A stretch of 47,215 bases of DNA from Longimicrobium sp. (GCA_036389795.1 DASVWD010000094.1:1-47215), one strand, 5' to 3'; numbered from the stretch's first letter, positions 1-7,985 are shown. Translations and numbers: made by a program. The notes: generated by a model from the sequence alone, not told the origin.

Positions 1-57
1 CTACTCGCGGCCGGCAGGAGGCCGGACCGATGCATGGAGCCAGCGTCCGGGCGGGGT

Positions 58-130
58 GAGTAGATTCCTCGGGCGCCGCCCAGCTGAGGTGTGAAATCCG
101 GATCGGTGCTGCGGCGCCGCTCGGAATGAC
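58..130 (-). repeat. 72-bp GTCATTC/GAAGAATC element, copy 1
   Basis: Read on the minus strand this begins GTCATTCCGAG and ends near GAGGAATCTACTC, with inner GGCGCCGC and GGGCGGCGCC blocks that can pair. Three further copies of nearly the same length lie at 3996-4067, 4119-4189 and 40609-40680. All are intergenic and have no coding content. The function is unknown; a REP-like or transposase-mobilised hairpin is an inference. Confidence 0.55.
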
Positions 131-220
131 ATGGTTCGCGAGAGGACCGGATTGCACACTGATTCCTAGAATCCGGTATAATATAGAGGGGAGTCGACCG
201 GCCGATTACGAAGTTTGGAA

Positions 221-399
221 TACCAGATCGCCGAGCATTGTTCTGGTTCCGAACAGATTGGAATCACACAGAGGACACAGAGAACACAGAGAACACAGAG
301 AACACGGAGGAACTGAAGACGCGATCGAAGTTTCTCTGTGTCCTCTGTGTGAGGCTTTATCAGAAAGCTGTACCCGAACGATGCTCTGCAAAAGTGGTA
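221..399. repeat. Long imperfect palindrome (arm-core-arm), copy 1
   Basis: The core at 264-352 is a long hairpin built from short words of the type GAACACAGA on one side and their complement (TCCTCTGTGTGA) on the other. Each side carries an outer arm: TACCA...GAGCATTGTTCTGG on the left and ACCCGAACGATGCTCTGC...TGGTA on the right. The arms are imperfect inverted copies of each other. The same arms recur at 4188-4467 and 41510-41640. In translation the core gives a meaningless His-Arg-Glu repeat, so it is not a gene. Confidence 0.7.
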
Positions 400-657
400 T
401 GATCCCGCGATTGCCCCACCGTGACGCCGCGGACGGCTCCAGACGCACCGCGGTTCCTCCCGATCGGCCGTCGGTCTTCGCCGAGCGACGATTTGGTCTC
501 GGAGATCACCCATTCGTCCTCTTCGACCGACAGCCGCGCGCGCAGGGCATCTACGGATCGTGCGTCCGGAATGCGCCCCAGCCGAGCGTGCCTGGTCCGT
601 CCTCGAGGACACCTGCTTCTCGACGCCGCCGCGCGCGGTCGAGGCACGCGCCGGCAT
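400..657. other. Intergenic stretch, no gene supported
   Basis: This lies between the palindromic repeat and the MarR stop codon. Frames are open on both strands, as expected at this base composition, but none has a ribosome-binding site or a recognisable protein. I see no clear promoter or terminator. Confidence 0.5.
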
Positions 658-1101
658 TCATCGCCGCGCGTCGCAGTTCTCCATGATCCGTTTCAGCACC
701 GCACGCAGCCGCGCTACCTGCTCGGCATCGATTCCGTCCAGCGCCTGCCTGCGATTGGCCTGTGCGATCGGCTCCACCGTGCGGATCACCGACTCCCCCG
801 AGCTCGTGAGCACGAGCTCGGACCGGCGCCCGTCGTTCGGATGTGGCTTGCGGTGAAGCAGGCCCTTTCGCTCGAGCAGCTGAACGATACGAGTGACGGA
901 GGCGAAGTCCTTGAATACCGCGACGCCGACCTGCTGTAGCGTGACGTCGGGGGATTCGTGGATCGTCTTCAGCACCAGCCATTGGTCGATGGTGATGTCG
1001 ATCCCCGCTGCGTGCAGGCGGGCCTGCGCGAACCGCCGGTACGCCTTGGAGGCGGATTCGAGCGAATAAAAAAGTACGTCCTGCAGCCGGGTGTCAGACA
1101 T
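658..1101 (-). CDS. MarR-family transcriptional regulator
   Basis: This 147-residue protein has the usual MarR length and layout: an N-terminal dimer helix, a winged helix-turn-helix at about residues 50-110, and a C-terminal dimer helix. The recognition region VFKDFASVTRIVQLLERKGL and the wing with NDGRR are typical of the family. Such proteins bind palindromic operators as dimers and are usually released by small phenolic or oxidising ligands. The ATG at 1101 lies 12 bases from a near-perfect palindrome at 1113-1130, so autorepression is likely. The next gene upstream is the divergent Kelch lipoprotein, 266 bases away, which may or may not share the control region. The ligand cannot be inferred. 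Confidence 0.9.
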   Translation of the reverse strand: MSDTRLQDVLFYSLESASKAYRRFAQARLHAAGIDITIDQWLVLKTIHESPDVTLQQVGVAVFKDFASVTRIVQLLERKGLLHRKPHPNDGRRSELVLTSSGESVIRTVEPIAQANRRQALDGIDAEQVARLRAVLKRIMENCDARR

Positions 1102-1112
1102 TGCGCCCTGGA

Positions 1113-1130
1113 TCGTTGATATATCAATGA
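1113..1130. promoter_or_regulatory. Probable MarR operator (palindrome)
   Basis: The perfect 12-base palindrome TTGATATATCAA (1116-1127) extends to 18 bases with one mismatch (TCG...TGA). It is AT-rich in a GC-rich setting and lies just upstream of the MarR start codon. MarR dimers typically bind palindromes of this size; binding here is inferred. Confidence 0.6.
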
Positions 1131-1367
1131 CGTGAGCCGGAGCACGCGTCGTAACCTAGCGATCTTCCGCTCCGCGTGCACCCCTGCGTCCATCCGGGTA
1201 CCGGACGGGAGCCGATGCAGCGTACGAGGCGGTGGACGAGCGGACGGGGACGACCGATCCGCGCCGCGCCCCGGCGTCCGGCGGTCTCGTCCACCGGAGC
1301 CGCTGGCGAAGCAGGAGCAGCTGGTGGGCCCCATCGTCGAATCCATGATCTTCCCTGGAGAGTGCTG

Positions 1368-2606
1368 ATGAAACGGGCAATCGCGCTGGTGGCTGCATCG
1401 TTGTCGGCTGCCGCCTTCCTGGCGTGCGGCAAGGACCCGGTTGAACAGGGCGATGATCCGCAGCTCACGCTTTCCGCGGACAGCGTCACCGTGGACGTAG
1501 GCGTTTCCGCTTCGGTGACCGCCACGGTGCTCAACGCCAGTGAGCCGGCGCAGTTCGTCTCCCGCGACCCGGGCGTGGCTACCGTGGATGCCAGCGGCGC
1601 GATCAGGGGCGTCGCGATCGGCTCGACGTATGTAGTCGCTACGCTCTCCAACCACGCGGACGTGCGTGACTCCGTTCGCGTTCGCGTGCTGGCGCCGGGC
1701 TCGACCCCGGTCGCCGGCCAATGGGGGCTCCGGGCGCCATTGATCGAACCCAACTCCGAGCTGGCGTTCGCCGAATCGAACGGCAAGCTCTACCTCCTCG
1801 GCGGCTATCCGGCGAGTCGGGTGACGGCCCGTACGGTCCAGGTCTACGACGTCGCGAGCGACCGCTGGGAGCTGGGACCGCCGCTCCCGCAGCCCAACAA
1901 CCACGGGATGGCGGCCAGCGTCAACGGAAAAGTCTATCTGATCGGCGGCCAAACCTCGGATGTCTCGGACCAGGGCTACCAGGACACGGTCTACGAACTG
2001 GATCCGGCCACGGGTGTGTGGGTCACGAAGGCGCCGATGCCCACGGCGCGCGGCGCCGGGGTGGCCATCGTGCACGACGGCAAGATCTACGTCGCCGGTG
2101 GACGCCCGCCGCGGGGAAGCGATTTCGCCGTCTACGACCCGGCGACCGATCGCTGGGAGGTGCTGCCGGAGCTACCCTCCCAGCGCAACCACATTACCGG
2201 CGCGGCGATCAACGGCCGCATCCACGTCGTCGGAGGGCGTCTGGGCCACGGATTGTCGCCCGACATGACGGCAGTGCACGAAGTCTACGACCCGCAAACG
2301 CGGACCTGGACGACCGCAGCCCCCATGCTGCGGGCCCGCAGCGGCATGAACGGCGTCATGGCCCGGGGCTGCTTCCACGTCTGGGGCGGCGAGGGACCGG
2401 CCGGCATGTTTCCCGACCATGACTACTACGATCCGCGGACCAACCAGTGGTCACCACTCTCCGGGATGCCTACCCCCGTCCACGGCGTCTACGGCTCAGC
2501 CTATGTCAGCGGGCTGATCTGGGTCCCCGGCGGCGGCACCAATATCGGCGGCAACCACGGCAGCCATCAGCACCAGGTCTACCGGCCGGCAGTGAGCTGC
2601 GAGTGA
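1368..2606 (+). CDS. Kelch-repeat lipoprotein with N-terminal Big_2 domain
   Basis: This 412-residue exported protein starts at the ATG at 1368, preceded by CTGGAGAGTG as ribosome-binding site. The N-terminus MKRAIALV...AFLACG is a lipoprotein signal with the lipid-modified Cys in LAC. Residues about 28-110 resemble a bacterial Ig-like (Big_2) domain (LTLSADSVTVDVGVSASVTA). Six Kelch blades follow, each with a Gly-Gly turn and a later Tyr-Asp/Trp motif (for example YLLGGYPAS, VYDPATDRW). The last blade lacks the Trp. Kelch propellers mediate binding or, rarely, carbohydrate oxidation; no catalytic signature is visible, so a cell-surface binding role is most likely. Confidence 0.85.
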   Translation: MKRAIALVAASLSAAAFLACGKDPVEQGDDPQLTLSADSVTVDVGVSASVTATVLNASEPAQFVSRDPGVATVDASGAIRGVAIGSTYVVATLSNHADVRDSVRVRVLAPGSTPVAGQWGLRAPLIEPNSELAFAESNGKLYLLGGYPASRVTARTVQVYDVASDRWELGPPLPQPNNHGMAASVNGKVYLIGGQTSDVSDQGYQDTVYELDPATGVWVTKAPMPTARGAGVAIVHDGKIYVAGGRPPRGSDFAVYDPATDRWEVLPELPSQRNHITGAAINGRIHVVGGRLGHGLSPDMTAVHEVYDPQTRTWTTAAPMLRARSGMNGVMARGCFHVWGGEGPAGMFPDHDYYDPRTNQWSPLSGMPTPVHGVYGSAYVSGLIWVPGGGTNIGGNHGSHQHQVYRPAVSCE

Positions 2607-2790
2607 CGCTGTCTCCGTCCTGGACGGTGTTCGGCGTGATGGCGTCGCGCTTCGGCTCGTCGAGCACCGCCGCATCGAAGCGGTCTCCACCAGCACCCGC
2701 GCCCCCTTCCACAGGGAGGGCGGGAAGGGGACCACCAGCGAGGCGATCCAGTTCCGGCTCCGGCCGCATCCGCTGGCCAGGCAGGGCGAA
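2596..2790 (+). pseudogene. Possible coding remnant before the hydrolase
   Basis: The frame of the downstream hydrolase stays open back to a TGA at 2593-2595. Its codons have strongly GC-ending third positions and read as plausible protein (for example VALRLVEHRRIEAVSTST and EGGKGTTSEAIQFRLRPH). No ATG lies in this part; the first usual start is a GTG at 2791. It may be a decayed gene end, an N-terminal extension, or chance at this base composition. I do not recognise the family. Confidence 0.25.
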
Positions 2791-2904
2791 GTGCGAACGC
2801 GATCTCCGGTGCGGGTCGTCCTGCGCGTCCCCTACCCGATGGGGTTGTCGACGAGTGCAGCCGGGATGGGCGTCCCGAGTTCCAGCTCCTGCCGAGGTAC
2901 CACC

Positions 2905-3870
2905 ATGCTGATGCGCTCCGTCGGTCTCGCTCCACTGCTCTGGTTCCCGCTCGCCGGTGCCTGCGGCCAGCCGGCCGATCCCGAGCCGCCCGTCGACGCC
3001 TGCACCGTCCCGACGCTCAGCGCCGCGCCGGCACCCGCCTCCGCCCTGACCGCGTTCGCCTACGACCGCGCGGCGGCCTACGACCCGGTGCTCCAGCCGA
3101 TCGGCACCGAGCCGGGTGTGGAGATCCACGAGCTGAGCTTCCGCAGCCCGCGTGGCGCCGGCCGCGCCACGGGGCGGCTCTTCGTGCCCGAGGGTGTGGG
3201 CCCGTTCGCGGGATTGTTGCTGATGCACGGAATGCCGGGCAACGCCGAGCAGATGACGGGCCAGGCGGTGGTGCTGGCGCGCCACGGGGCGGTGGTGGCG
3301 GCGCTCGACGCCCCGTTCGCGCGGCGCGGGGGCAGCCCGGTGCGCTTCACCGAGGCTGACAGCGCGGAGCAGGTGCAGTTGATGACCGACCTGCAGCGCG
3401 CCGTGGACCTGCTCGTGGCGCGCCCGGACGTGGACGCGGGTCGGCTCGGCTACGTGGGCATCAGCTACGGCGGGGCGATGGGCGCGCTCTTCGTCGGCAT
3501 CGAGCGGCGGCTCAAGACGGGCATCCTCGTCGTAGCCGACGGCGGGCTCGTCTCGCACTTCACCGGCCCCGAGGACGGCAGCGCCTTCGCCGGGCTCACC
3601 TGCACGGAGCGGCGGCGCTGGCTCGAGTCGATGATCCCGATCGAGCCGATCAAGTACGTCGGCTTCGCGTCGCCGACGCCCCTCCTGCTGCAGTCGGGGC
3701 GGCAGGACAACCTCGTGCCGCCGCGCGACGCCGAGCTGCTGCACGCCGCGGTGCGCGATCCGAAGACGATCCGCTGGTACGACGCGGGGCACGGCCTCAC
3801 CGCCGAGGCCGCGCGCGACCGCCTGTTGTGGCTGCAGCAGCAGCTCGGGATGCGCGCCCCAGCCTTCTGA
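2905..3870 (+). CDS. Alpha/beta hydrolase lipoprotein (dienelactone hydrolase-like)
   Basis: The protein has 321 residues if translation starts at the ATG at 2905; a second ATG at 2911 gives 319. The start MLMRSVGLAPLLWF...LAGACG is a lipoprotein signal, so the enzyme is exported and probably membrane-anchored. The catalytic set is visible: HGMPG (about residue 108) forms the oxyanion turn, GISYGG holds the nucleophile Ser187, Asp268 sits in GRQDNLVPP and His296 in AGHGL. It most resembles dienelactone hydrolase/prolyl-oligopeptidase-type enzymes acting on esters or short peptides; the substrate is unknown. The GTG at 2791 in the same frame would remove the signal peptide, so it is less likely. 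Confidence 0.8.
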   Translation: MLMRSVGLAPLLWFPLAGACGQPADPEPPVDACTVPTLSAAPAPASALTAFAYDRAAAYDPVLQPIGTEPGVEIHELSFRSPRGAGRATGRLFVPEGVGPFAGLLLMHGMPGNAEQMTGQAVVLARHGAVVAALDAPFARRGGSPVRFTEADSAEQVQLMTDLQRAVDLLVARPDVDAGRLGYVGISYGGAMGALFVGIERRLKTGILVVADGGLVSHFTGPEDGSAFAGLTCTERRRWLESMIPIEPIKYVGFASPTPLLLQSGRQDNLVPPRDAELLHAAVRDPKTIRWYDAGHGLTAEAARDRLLWLQQQLGMRAPAF

Positions 3871-3995
3871 GCCGACGCCCGGGCGCGGCGCCGCGCCGCC
3901 CGAACCGCTGGCGAGGTAGCGCGAAGCGCCAGGGGGGCGAGCATCAGCAGAAACGACACTCATACCGGATCTCGAGACTGTTTGTGCAGATGGAT

Positions 3996-4067
3996 GTCAT
4001 TCCGAAGGCGCCGCTGCACCGAAACTGCGTCCGCACCGCAGTTGGGCGGCGCCTGAAGAATCCAGCC
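3996..4067 (+). repeat. 72-bp GTCATTC/GAAGAATC element, copy 2
   Basis: This begins GTCATTCCGAAGGCGCCGC and ends GAAGAATCCAGCC, closely matching copy 1 (58-130) in its GGCGCCGC and GGGCGGCGCC blocks. It faces copy 3 (4119-4189), and the shared GAAGAATCCAGCC ends form a 13-base inverted repeat. Confidence 0.55.
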
Positions 4068-4118
4068 GGCCTTCCTGGTGGCTGGCTGCGCTCGCTACGG
4101 CCGGCGCCCAGCCGCATT

Positions 4119-4189
4119 GGCTGGATTCTTCGGCCGCGTCCAGGCTCTCGTGCAGATGCAGCTTACGTCGGACGCTCCCTCAGAATGAC
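4119..4189 (-). repeat. 72-bp GTCATTC/GAAGAATC element, copy 3
   Basis: On the minus strand it begins GTCATTCTGAGGGAGCG and ends GAAGAATCCAGCC. It is inverted relative to copy 2, 51 bases away. Its outer end abuts the next repeat family at 4188 with no spacer, so one element may have inserted beside the other. Confidence 0.5.
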
Positions 4190-4467
4190 ACCAATTTGCA
4201 GAGAATCGTTCAGGTATCGGCTCTGAAAAGATCTCACACATAGAGAAACAGAGGAACAGAGAAATCCTCCGCTTCTCTGTTTCTCTGTGTGATACCACGT
4301 TTCCGAGCAATGTTCTGGTTCGCGAGAAACAGATTGGCATCACACAGAGGACACGGAGGACACGGAGAGAACTTCAATCTCTCCGCTGTTCCTCTGTGTT
4401 CTCTGTGCCCTCTGTGTGAGACCTTTTCAGGGCTGATACCCGAACGAGTCCCTGCGAAATGGTATGA
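4188..4467. repeat. Double palindromic element sharing an arm (copies 2 and 3)
   Basis: The order is outer arm (TTTGCAGAGAATCGTTC), hairpin core 1 (4231-4293, words GAGAAACAGAG), middle arm (GAGCAATGTTCTGG), hairpin core 2 (4340-4421, words GAGGACACGGAG), and outer arm in reverse (ACCCGAACGAG...TGGTA). The two cores have different sequences, yet each pairs with itself. The arms match those at 221-399. It is non-coding. Confidence 0.65.
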
Positions 4468-4500
4468 GGCTTTGCCGTTCATGGTCGGACACGCGAAAAA

Positions 4501-4528
4501 GGGCCGCCTCCGCGACGGGAGACGGCCC
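4501..4528 (-). terminator. Intrinsic terminator of the exported-protein gene
   Basis: GGGCCG..CTCC/GGGAG..CGGCCC forms a strong stem. On the minus strand it is followed at once by CCCTTTTTCG, a proper U-run. It lies 27 bases past the stop of the gene ending at 4556. The 28-base core is identical to that at 5345-5372. Confidence 0.8.
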
Positions 4529-4555
4529 TTCTTCGTTTCCGACCACGGACCGCCT

Positions 4556-5278
4556 TTACTCCGGCGGCGTGGCGTCGGCAGGCGCGGGCTTCACGCGGAA
4601 CGAGTCCAGCATGCGAGCCGCGGCCGCCTCGACGGCGGGCGTGCGCTCCACGGCGGCGTACAGCACCATCCACACCTCCAGCCCACCCTGGCGCGGCACC
4701 GATATGTCCGCGATGCCGTGCAGGGACGCCCTGTCCAGGTCCACGGTCACGGGGGAGCGGCGCGCCACCCGGTCCTCCGTCACGATCTCGCGGCCGTCTC
4801 CCTCCAGCCGGATCCAGTCGTCACCGCGCACGAACAGGGACTGGAGCAGCTCGAGCCCGGCCCGGCGGGTCGCCAGCGACGTGTCGCCCATCGCCTGCAT
4901 GAACGCGCGGCGCGCCGCGGCCGAGGTGTCGACCGGCGCCTCCCTGAGCTGCCGCACGCGGGCGGCGGAGGTGTCCGTCAGCAGCCGCCGCAGCGCGGCC
5001 GAGTCCGCCAGCGCGGGGTGTCTCGGCACGCCGCGCAGCACGGTGCGGTTCACCATCACCAGCCCGACGTCGTAGCCGCCGCCGACGTACCCCTCGAAGG
5101 CCGACGCCGGGTCTTCCACCTTGCGTATGAGCGTCAGCCCGGTGATGCCGCGCGGCAGCTCGATCGTGAAGCGGCCGCCGTCGTACGGACGCGTGGACTG
5201 CGCGGGGAGCGACGGGGCGGCCGCGAGCAGCGCGAGTACGACGAGGGAAGTGCGAAAGCTCTGCATCGTGAGGAACAT
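4556..5278 (-). CDS. Exported protein of unknown function
   Basis: A 240-residue protein with a clear signal peptide (SFRTSLVVLALLAAAPSLPAQ). The mature part is mixed alpha/beta with no motif I recognise. Its ends, RFTIELPRGITGLTL near the N-terminus and AAARMLDSFRVKPA at the C-terminus, recall small periplasmic proteins whose last helix follows a sheet. The start could be the ATG at 5278 or at 5266; neither has a good ribosome-binding site. It stands alone, flanked by two near-identical terminators, so it is probably transcribed as a single gene. Confidence 0.7.
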   Translation of the reverse strand: MFLTMQSFRTSLVVLALLAAAPSLPAQSTRPYDGGRFTIELPRGITGLTLIRKVEDPASAFEGYVGGGYDVGLVMVNRTVLRGVPRHPALADSAALRRLLTDTSAARVRQLREAPVDTSAAARRAFMQAMGDTSLATRRAGLELLQSLFVRGDDWIRLEGDGREIVTEDRVARRSPVTVDLDRASLHGIADISVPRQGGLEVWMVLYAAVERTPAVEAAAARMLDSFRVKPAPADATPPE

Positions 5279-5344
5279 GGGAGAGCAGGATGAAAGATCC
5301 GGCGGAGGGCGCGGCTTCTGCCGGTCGGCTGTGATTCCGGGAAA

Positions 5345-5372
5345 GGGCCGCCTCCGCGACGGGAGACGGCCC
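5345..5372 (-). terminator. Intrinsic terminator after metG
   Basis: The same 28-base stem-loop core as at 4501-4528, followed on the minus strand by CCCTTTCCC. It lies 27 bases past the metG stop codon. Two identical terminators 0.8 kb apart suggest duplication or a dispersed terminator element. Confidence 0.7.
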
Positions 5373-5399
5373 TTCCTGGTTTCTCGATGCAGAGGATGC

Positions 5400-6932
5400 C
5401 TACGCCGCCACCGGCTCGCGCTTGGGGCGCGGGAAGAGCGGGTCGCCGCCGGCCACGCTCCAGCCGGAGACGTCCAGCGCCGCCAGCTCGTCCAGCCGCG
5501 GCATCGCGCGGCCCCCGCCCAGGCGCTCCCACAGCTCGCCCATCTTCCCCGGCATGAAGGGGAAGAAGAGCACGCTGATCACCGCCAGCCAGCGCACCAT
5601 CGCGTGCAGCGTGGCGTCCAGCTCGCCCGCCGCGGCGGGGTCCTTCGCCAGCTTCCAGGGCGCCTTCTCGGCCACGAACGAGTTGGCGCGCCACACCAGC
5701 TCGAACGCCGCCGCGGCGCCCTCGTGCAGCAGGTTGGCCCCCATCGCCCGCCGGTAGTCCTCCAGCACGCGCCCGATCTCCCCGTCCTCCGCCGGCGCCG
5801 CCGCGGGGACCACGCCGTCCCGGTACTTCGCCACCATCGAGAGCGTGCGGCTGGCCAGGTTCCCCAGCCCGTTCGCCAGCTCCGCCGTGTAGCGCTCGGC
5901 GAAGCGCTCCCAGGTGAACGAGCCGTCGCTGTCCCAGGGCGCCTCGCGCAGCAGGAAGTAGCGGAACGCGTCGGGGCCGTACTTCTCCGCCGCCTCGGCC
6001 ACGTCCAGCGTCACCCCCGCCGACTTGCTGAAGCGCTCGCCCCCGTACAGCACCCAGCCGTGCCCCCACACCCGCTCCGGCAGCGGCAGCCCGGCGGACT
6101 CCAGCATCGCCGGCCACACCAGCGAGTGCAGCCGCACGATGTCCTTCCCCACCACGTGCAGCTGCGCCGGCCACCACCGCTCCCACTCCCCGTCGGGGTA
6201 GCCGGTGTCGGTGAGGTAGTTCGGCAGCGCGTCGAACCACACCCACGTCCCCTGCGTCTCTCCCGCCACGGGGCGCGGCCAAGGGATCGCCCAGGTGAGG
6301 TGCGCGCGGGTGATGGAGATGTCCTCCAGCCCCTGCTCGATCAGCGCCAGCATCTCGTTGCGCCGCGAGCGGGGCTCCAGCACCTCCGGCGTCTCCGTCA
6401 GCCGCTTCTCGAGGAAGTCGGAGTAGCGCGAGAGGCGGAAGAAGAGGTTGCGCTCCTCGGCCCACTCCAGCTCGCGCGTGGGGTGCAGCACGCAGCGGCC
6501 GTCCTCGATCTCGCTCTCGGTCTTGAACAGCTCGCAGCCGACGCAGTACCACCCCTCGTACGTCTGCTCGTAGAAGTCGTCCGGGCTCCGTTCGTAGATC
6601 CGTTCGATCAGCGCCGCGACGCCCCGCTTGTGGTGCGGCTGCGTGGTGCGCACCCAGCGGTCGTTGGAGACCAGCAGGCGCCGCCACATCCCCTCGAAGC
6701 GCGCCGCCAGCTCGTCCACCAGCTGTTGCGGGGTGATCCCGCGCGCCTCGGCCGCCTGCGCCACCTTCTGCCCGTGCTCGTCCATCCCCATGCAGAAGCG
6801 CACCTCCTCGCCCAGCAGGCGGTGGAAGCGCGCGATCGCATCGGCCCCGATCTTCTCGTACGCGTGGCCGATGTGGGGGTCGCCGTTCGCGTAGTCGATG
6901 GCCGTGGTCAGGTAGAAGCGGCGTCCGCTCAC
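5400..6932 (-). CDS. metG: Methionyl-tRNA synthetase
   Basis: This 510-residue class I synthetase charges tRNA-Met with methionine. The HIGH motif is at residues 20-23 (GDPHIGHAYEK) and the KMSKS loop is RFSKS near residue 300. A zinc-knuckle insert begins CVGCELF and continues with GRCVLHP; EWAEERNLFFRLSRY is characteristic. The C-terminal anticodon-binding helical domain is present, with no appended tRNA-binding domain, so this is the short form. The start is a GTG at 6932: it overlaps the upstream RicT/PSP1 stop as GTGA and gives the usual N-terminus (FYLTTAIDYANG). The overlap implies translational coupling. A terminator follows at 5345-5372. Confidence 0.95.
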   Translation of the reverse strand: MSGRRFYLTTAIDYANGDPHIGHAYEKIGADAIARFHRLLGEEVRFCMGMDEHGQKVAQAAEARGITPQQLVDELAARFEGMWRRLLVSNDRWVRTTQPHHKRGVAALIERIYERSPDDFYEQTYEGWYCVGCELFKTESEIEDGRCVLHPTRELEWAEERNLFFRLSRYSDFLEKRLTETPEVLEPRSRRNEMLALIEQGLEDISITRAHLTWAIPWPRPVAGETQGTWVWFDALPNYLTDTGYPDGEWERWWPAQLHVVGKDIVRLHSLVWPAMLESAGLPLPERVWGHGWVLYGGERFSKSAGVTLDVAEAAEKYGPDAFRYFLLREAPWDSDGSFTWERFAERYTAELANGLGNLASRTLSMVAKYRDGVVPAAAPAEDGEIGRVLEDYRRAMGANLLHEGAAAAFELVWRANSFVAEKAPWKLAKDPAAAGELDATLHAMVRWLAVISVLFFPFMPGKMGELWERLGGGRAMPRLDELAALDVSGWSVAGGDPLFPRPKREPVAA

Positions 6933-7927
6933 TCGGGCCTCCGCGGGGGCGGGGGCGTGCGGGGCCGCCGCGGCGGCCGCTGCGTCTGCGCGGGCGTGGG
7001 GAGCTGCGGGCGCGCCTCCGGCGGGGGCGCGCCCTCGCGCCCCGGCGGCGGCGCGGCCACCGTCTCGGCCTTGAGCTGCTCCAGCCCGATGGTGCGGCGC
7101 TGCCGGCTCTCGTCCTGCAGCGTCACCAGGTTCCGCCAGATGTCGATGGCCACCACCTTCTCGGCGCCCACCACCGTCCGCACCGTCTTCCCCTCGCGGG
7201 GGAAGCGCTTCTTGGCGGCGAGATACGCGTCGTGCTCGTACGTCAGGCAGCACATCAGCCGGCCGCAGGTGCCGGAGATCTGCTGCGGGTTGAGCGAGAG
7301 GTTCTGGTCCTTGGCCAGCTGCAGCGAGATCGGCTTGATCTCGCGCAGCCAGGTGGCGCAGCAGAGCTGGCGGCCGCAGCGGCCCACCCCGCCCAGCTGC
7401 GCCGCCTCGTCGCGCACCCCGATCTGCTTGAGCTCGATGCGCGTGCGGAAGGTCCGCGCCAGGTCGCGCACCAGCTGGCGGAAGTCGACCCGCTTCTCGG
7501 CCGTGAAGTAGATGGTCAGCTTGTTCCGGTCCCACTGCCACTCGGCGTCGCTGACCTTCATGTGCAGGCCGTGCTGCTCCACCAGCTCGCGCGTCTTGCG
7601 GCGCACGCGCTCCTCGTCGGCCCGCAGCACGTGCAGCTGGCGCACCTCGGGGGGCTCGGCGCGGCGCAGCACCACCGCGCCCGCCACGGGGTCGGTGGGG
7701 CCGCACTTCTTGCGCGCGATGCCGCCCAGCGACTTCACGCGGCCCAGGTCGCGGCCGCGCTCCACCTCCACCAGCACCCAGTCGCCCACGCGCAGCGTCA
7801 CGTCGGGCGAGGTGAAGAACGCCCTCCGCACCCCCTTGAAGGAGACTTCCACCAGGAAGCCGGCCTGCTCGGGAGAGGGGAGAGGCTGGATCACCGGAAG
7901 CTCGAGACTCACCGGTTTCGCCTCCAT
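6929..7927 (-). CDS. ricT: PSP1-domain protein (RicT/YaaT-like)
   Basis: The 332-residue protein carries a PSP1 domain at about residues 25-290. The Cys clusters GRCGRQLCC and GTCGRLMCC are those that hold an iron-sulfur cluster in Bacillus YaaT (RicT), part of the RicAFT complex that modulates RNase Y and mRNA processing. The last 50 residues are a Pro/Arg-rich disordered tail (PPRRPRTPPPPRRPE) not typical of the family. In firmicutes this gene also lies near metS, and here it overlaps metG by 4 bases. Whether RNase Y is the partner in this organism is not shown by the window. Confidence 0.85.
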   Translation of the reverse strand: MEAKPVSLELPVIQPLPSPEQAGFLVEVSFKGVRRAFFTSPDVTLRVGDWVLVEVERGRDLGRVKSLGGIARKKCGPTDPVAGAVVLRRAEPPEVRQLHVLRADEERVRRKTRELVEQHGLHMKVSDAEWQWDRNKLTIYFTAEKRVDFRQLVRDLARTFRTRIELKQIGVRDEAAQLGGVGRCGRQLCCATWLREIKPISLQLAKDQNLSLNPQQISGTCGRLMCCLTYEHDAYLAAKKRFPREGKTVRTVVGAEKVVAIDIWRNLVTLQDESRQRRTIGLEQLKAETVAAPPPGREGAPPPEARPQLPTPAQTQRPPRRPRTPPPPRRPE

Positions 7928-7985
7928 CTATGTCCTCGCGACGGGCTTCGCGCCCGCCGCGGGGCCGGTCAATGCAGTCGGGAGG

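Noticed and set aside
264-352. CRISPR-like tandem words
   Set aside because: Units are adjacent without spacers and are mirrored on the other strand, forming a hairpin rather than an array.
166-657. Possible gene containing a His-Arg-Glu repeat
   Set aside because: The repeat is the translation of a palindromic DNA element that occurs at six other intergenic sites.
5121-7511. Plus-strand open frame opposite metG and the RicT-like gene
   Set aside because: Both minus-strand genes have clear family motifs; the plus frame has none.
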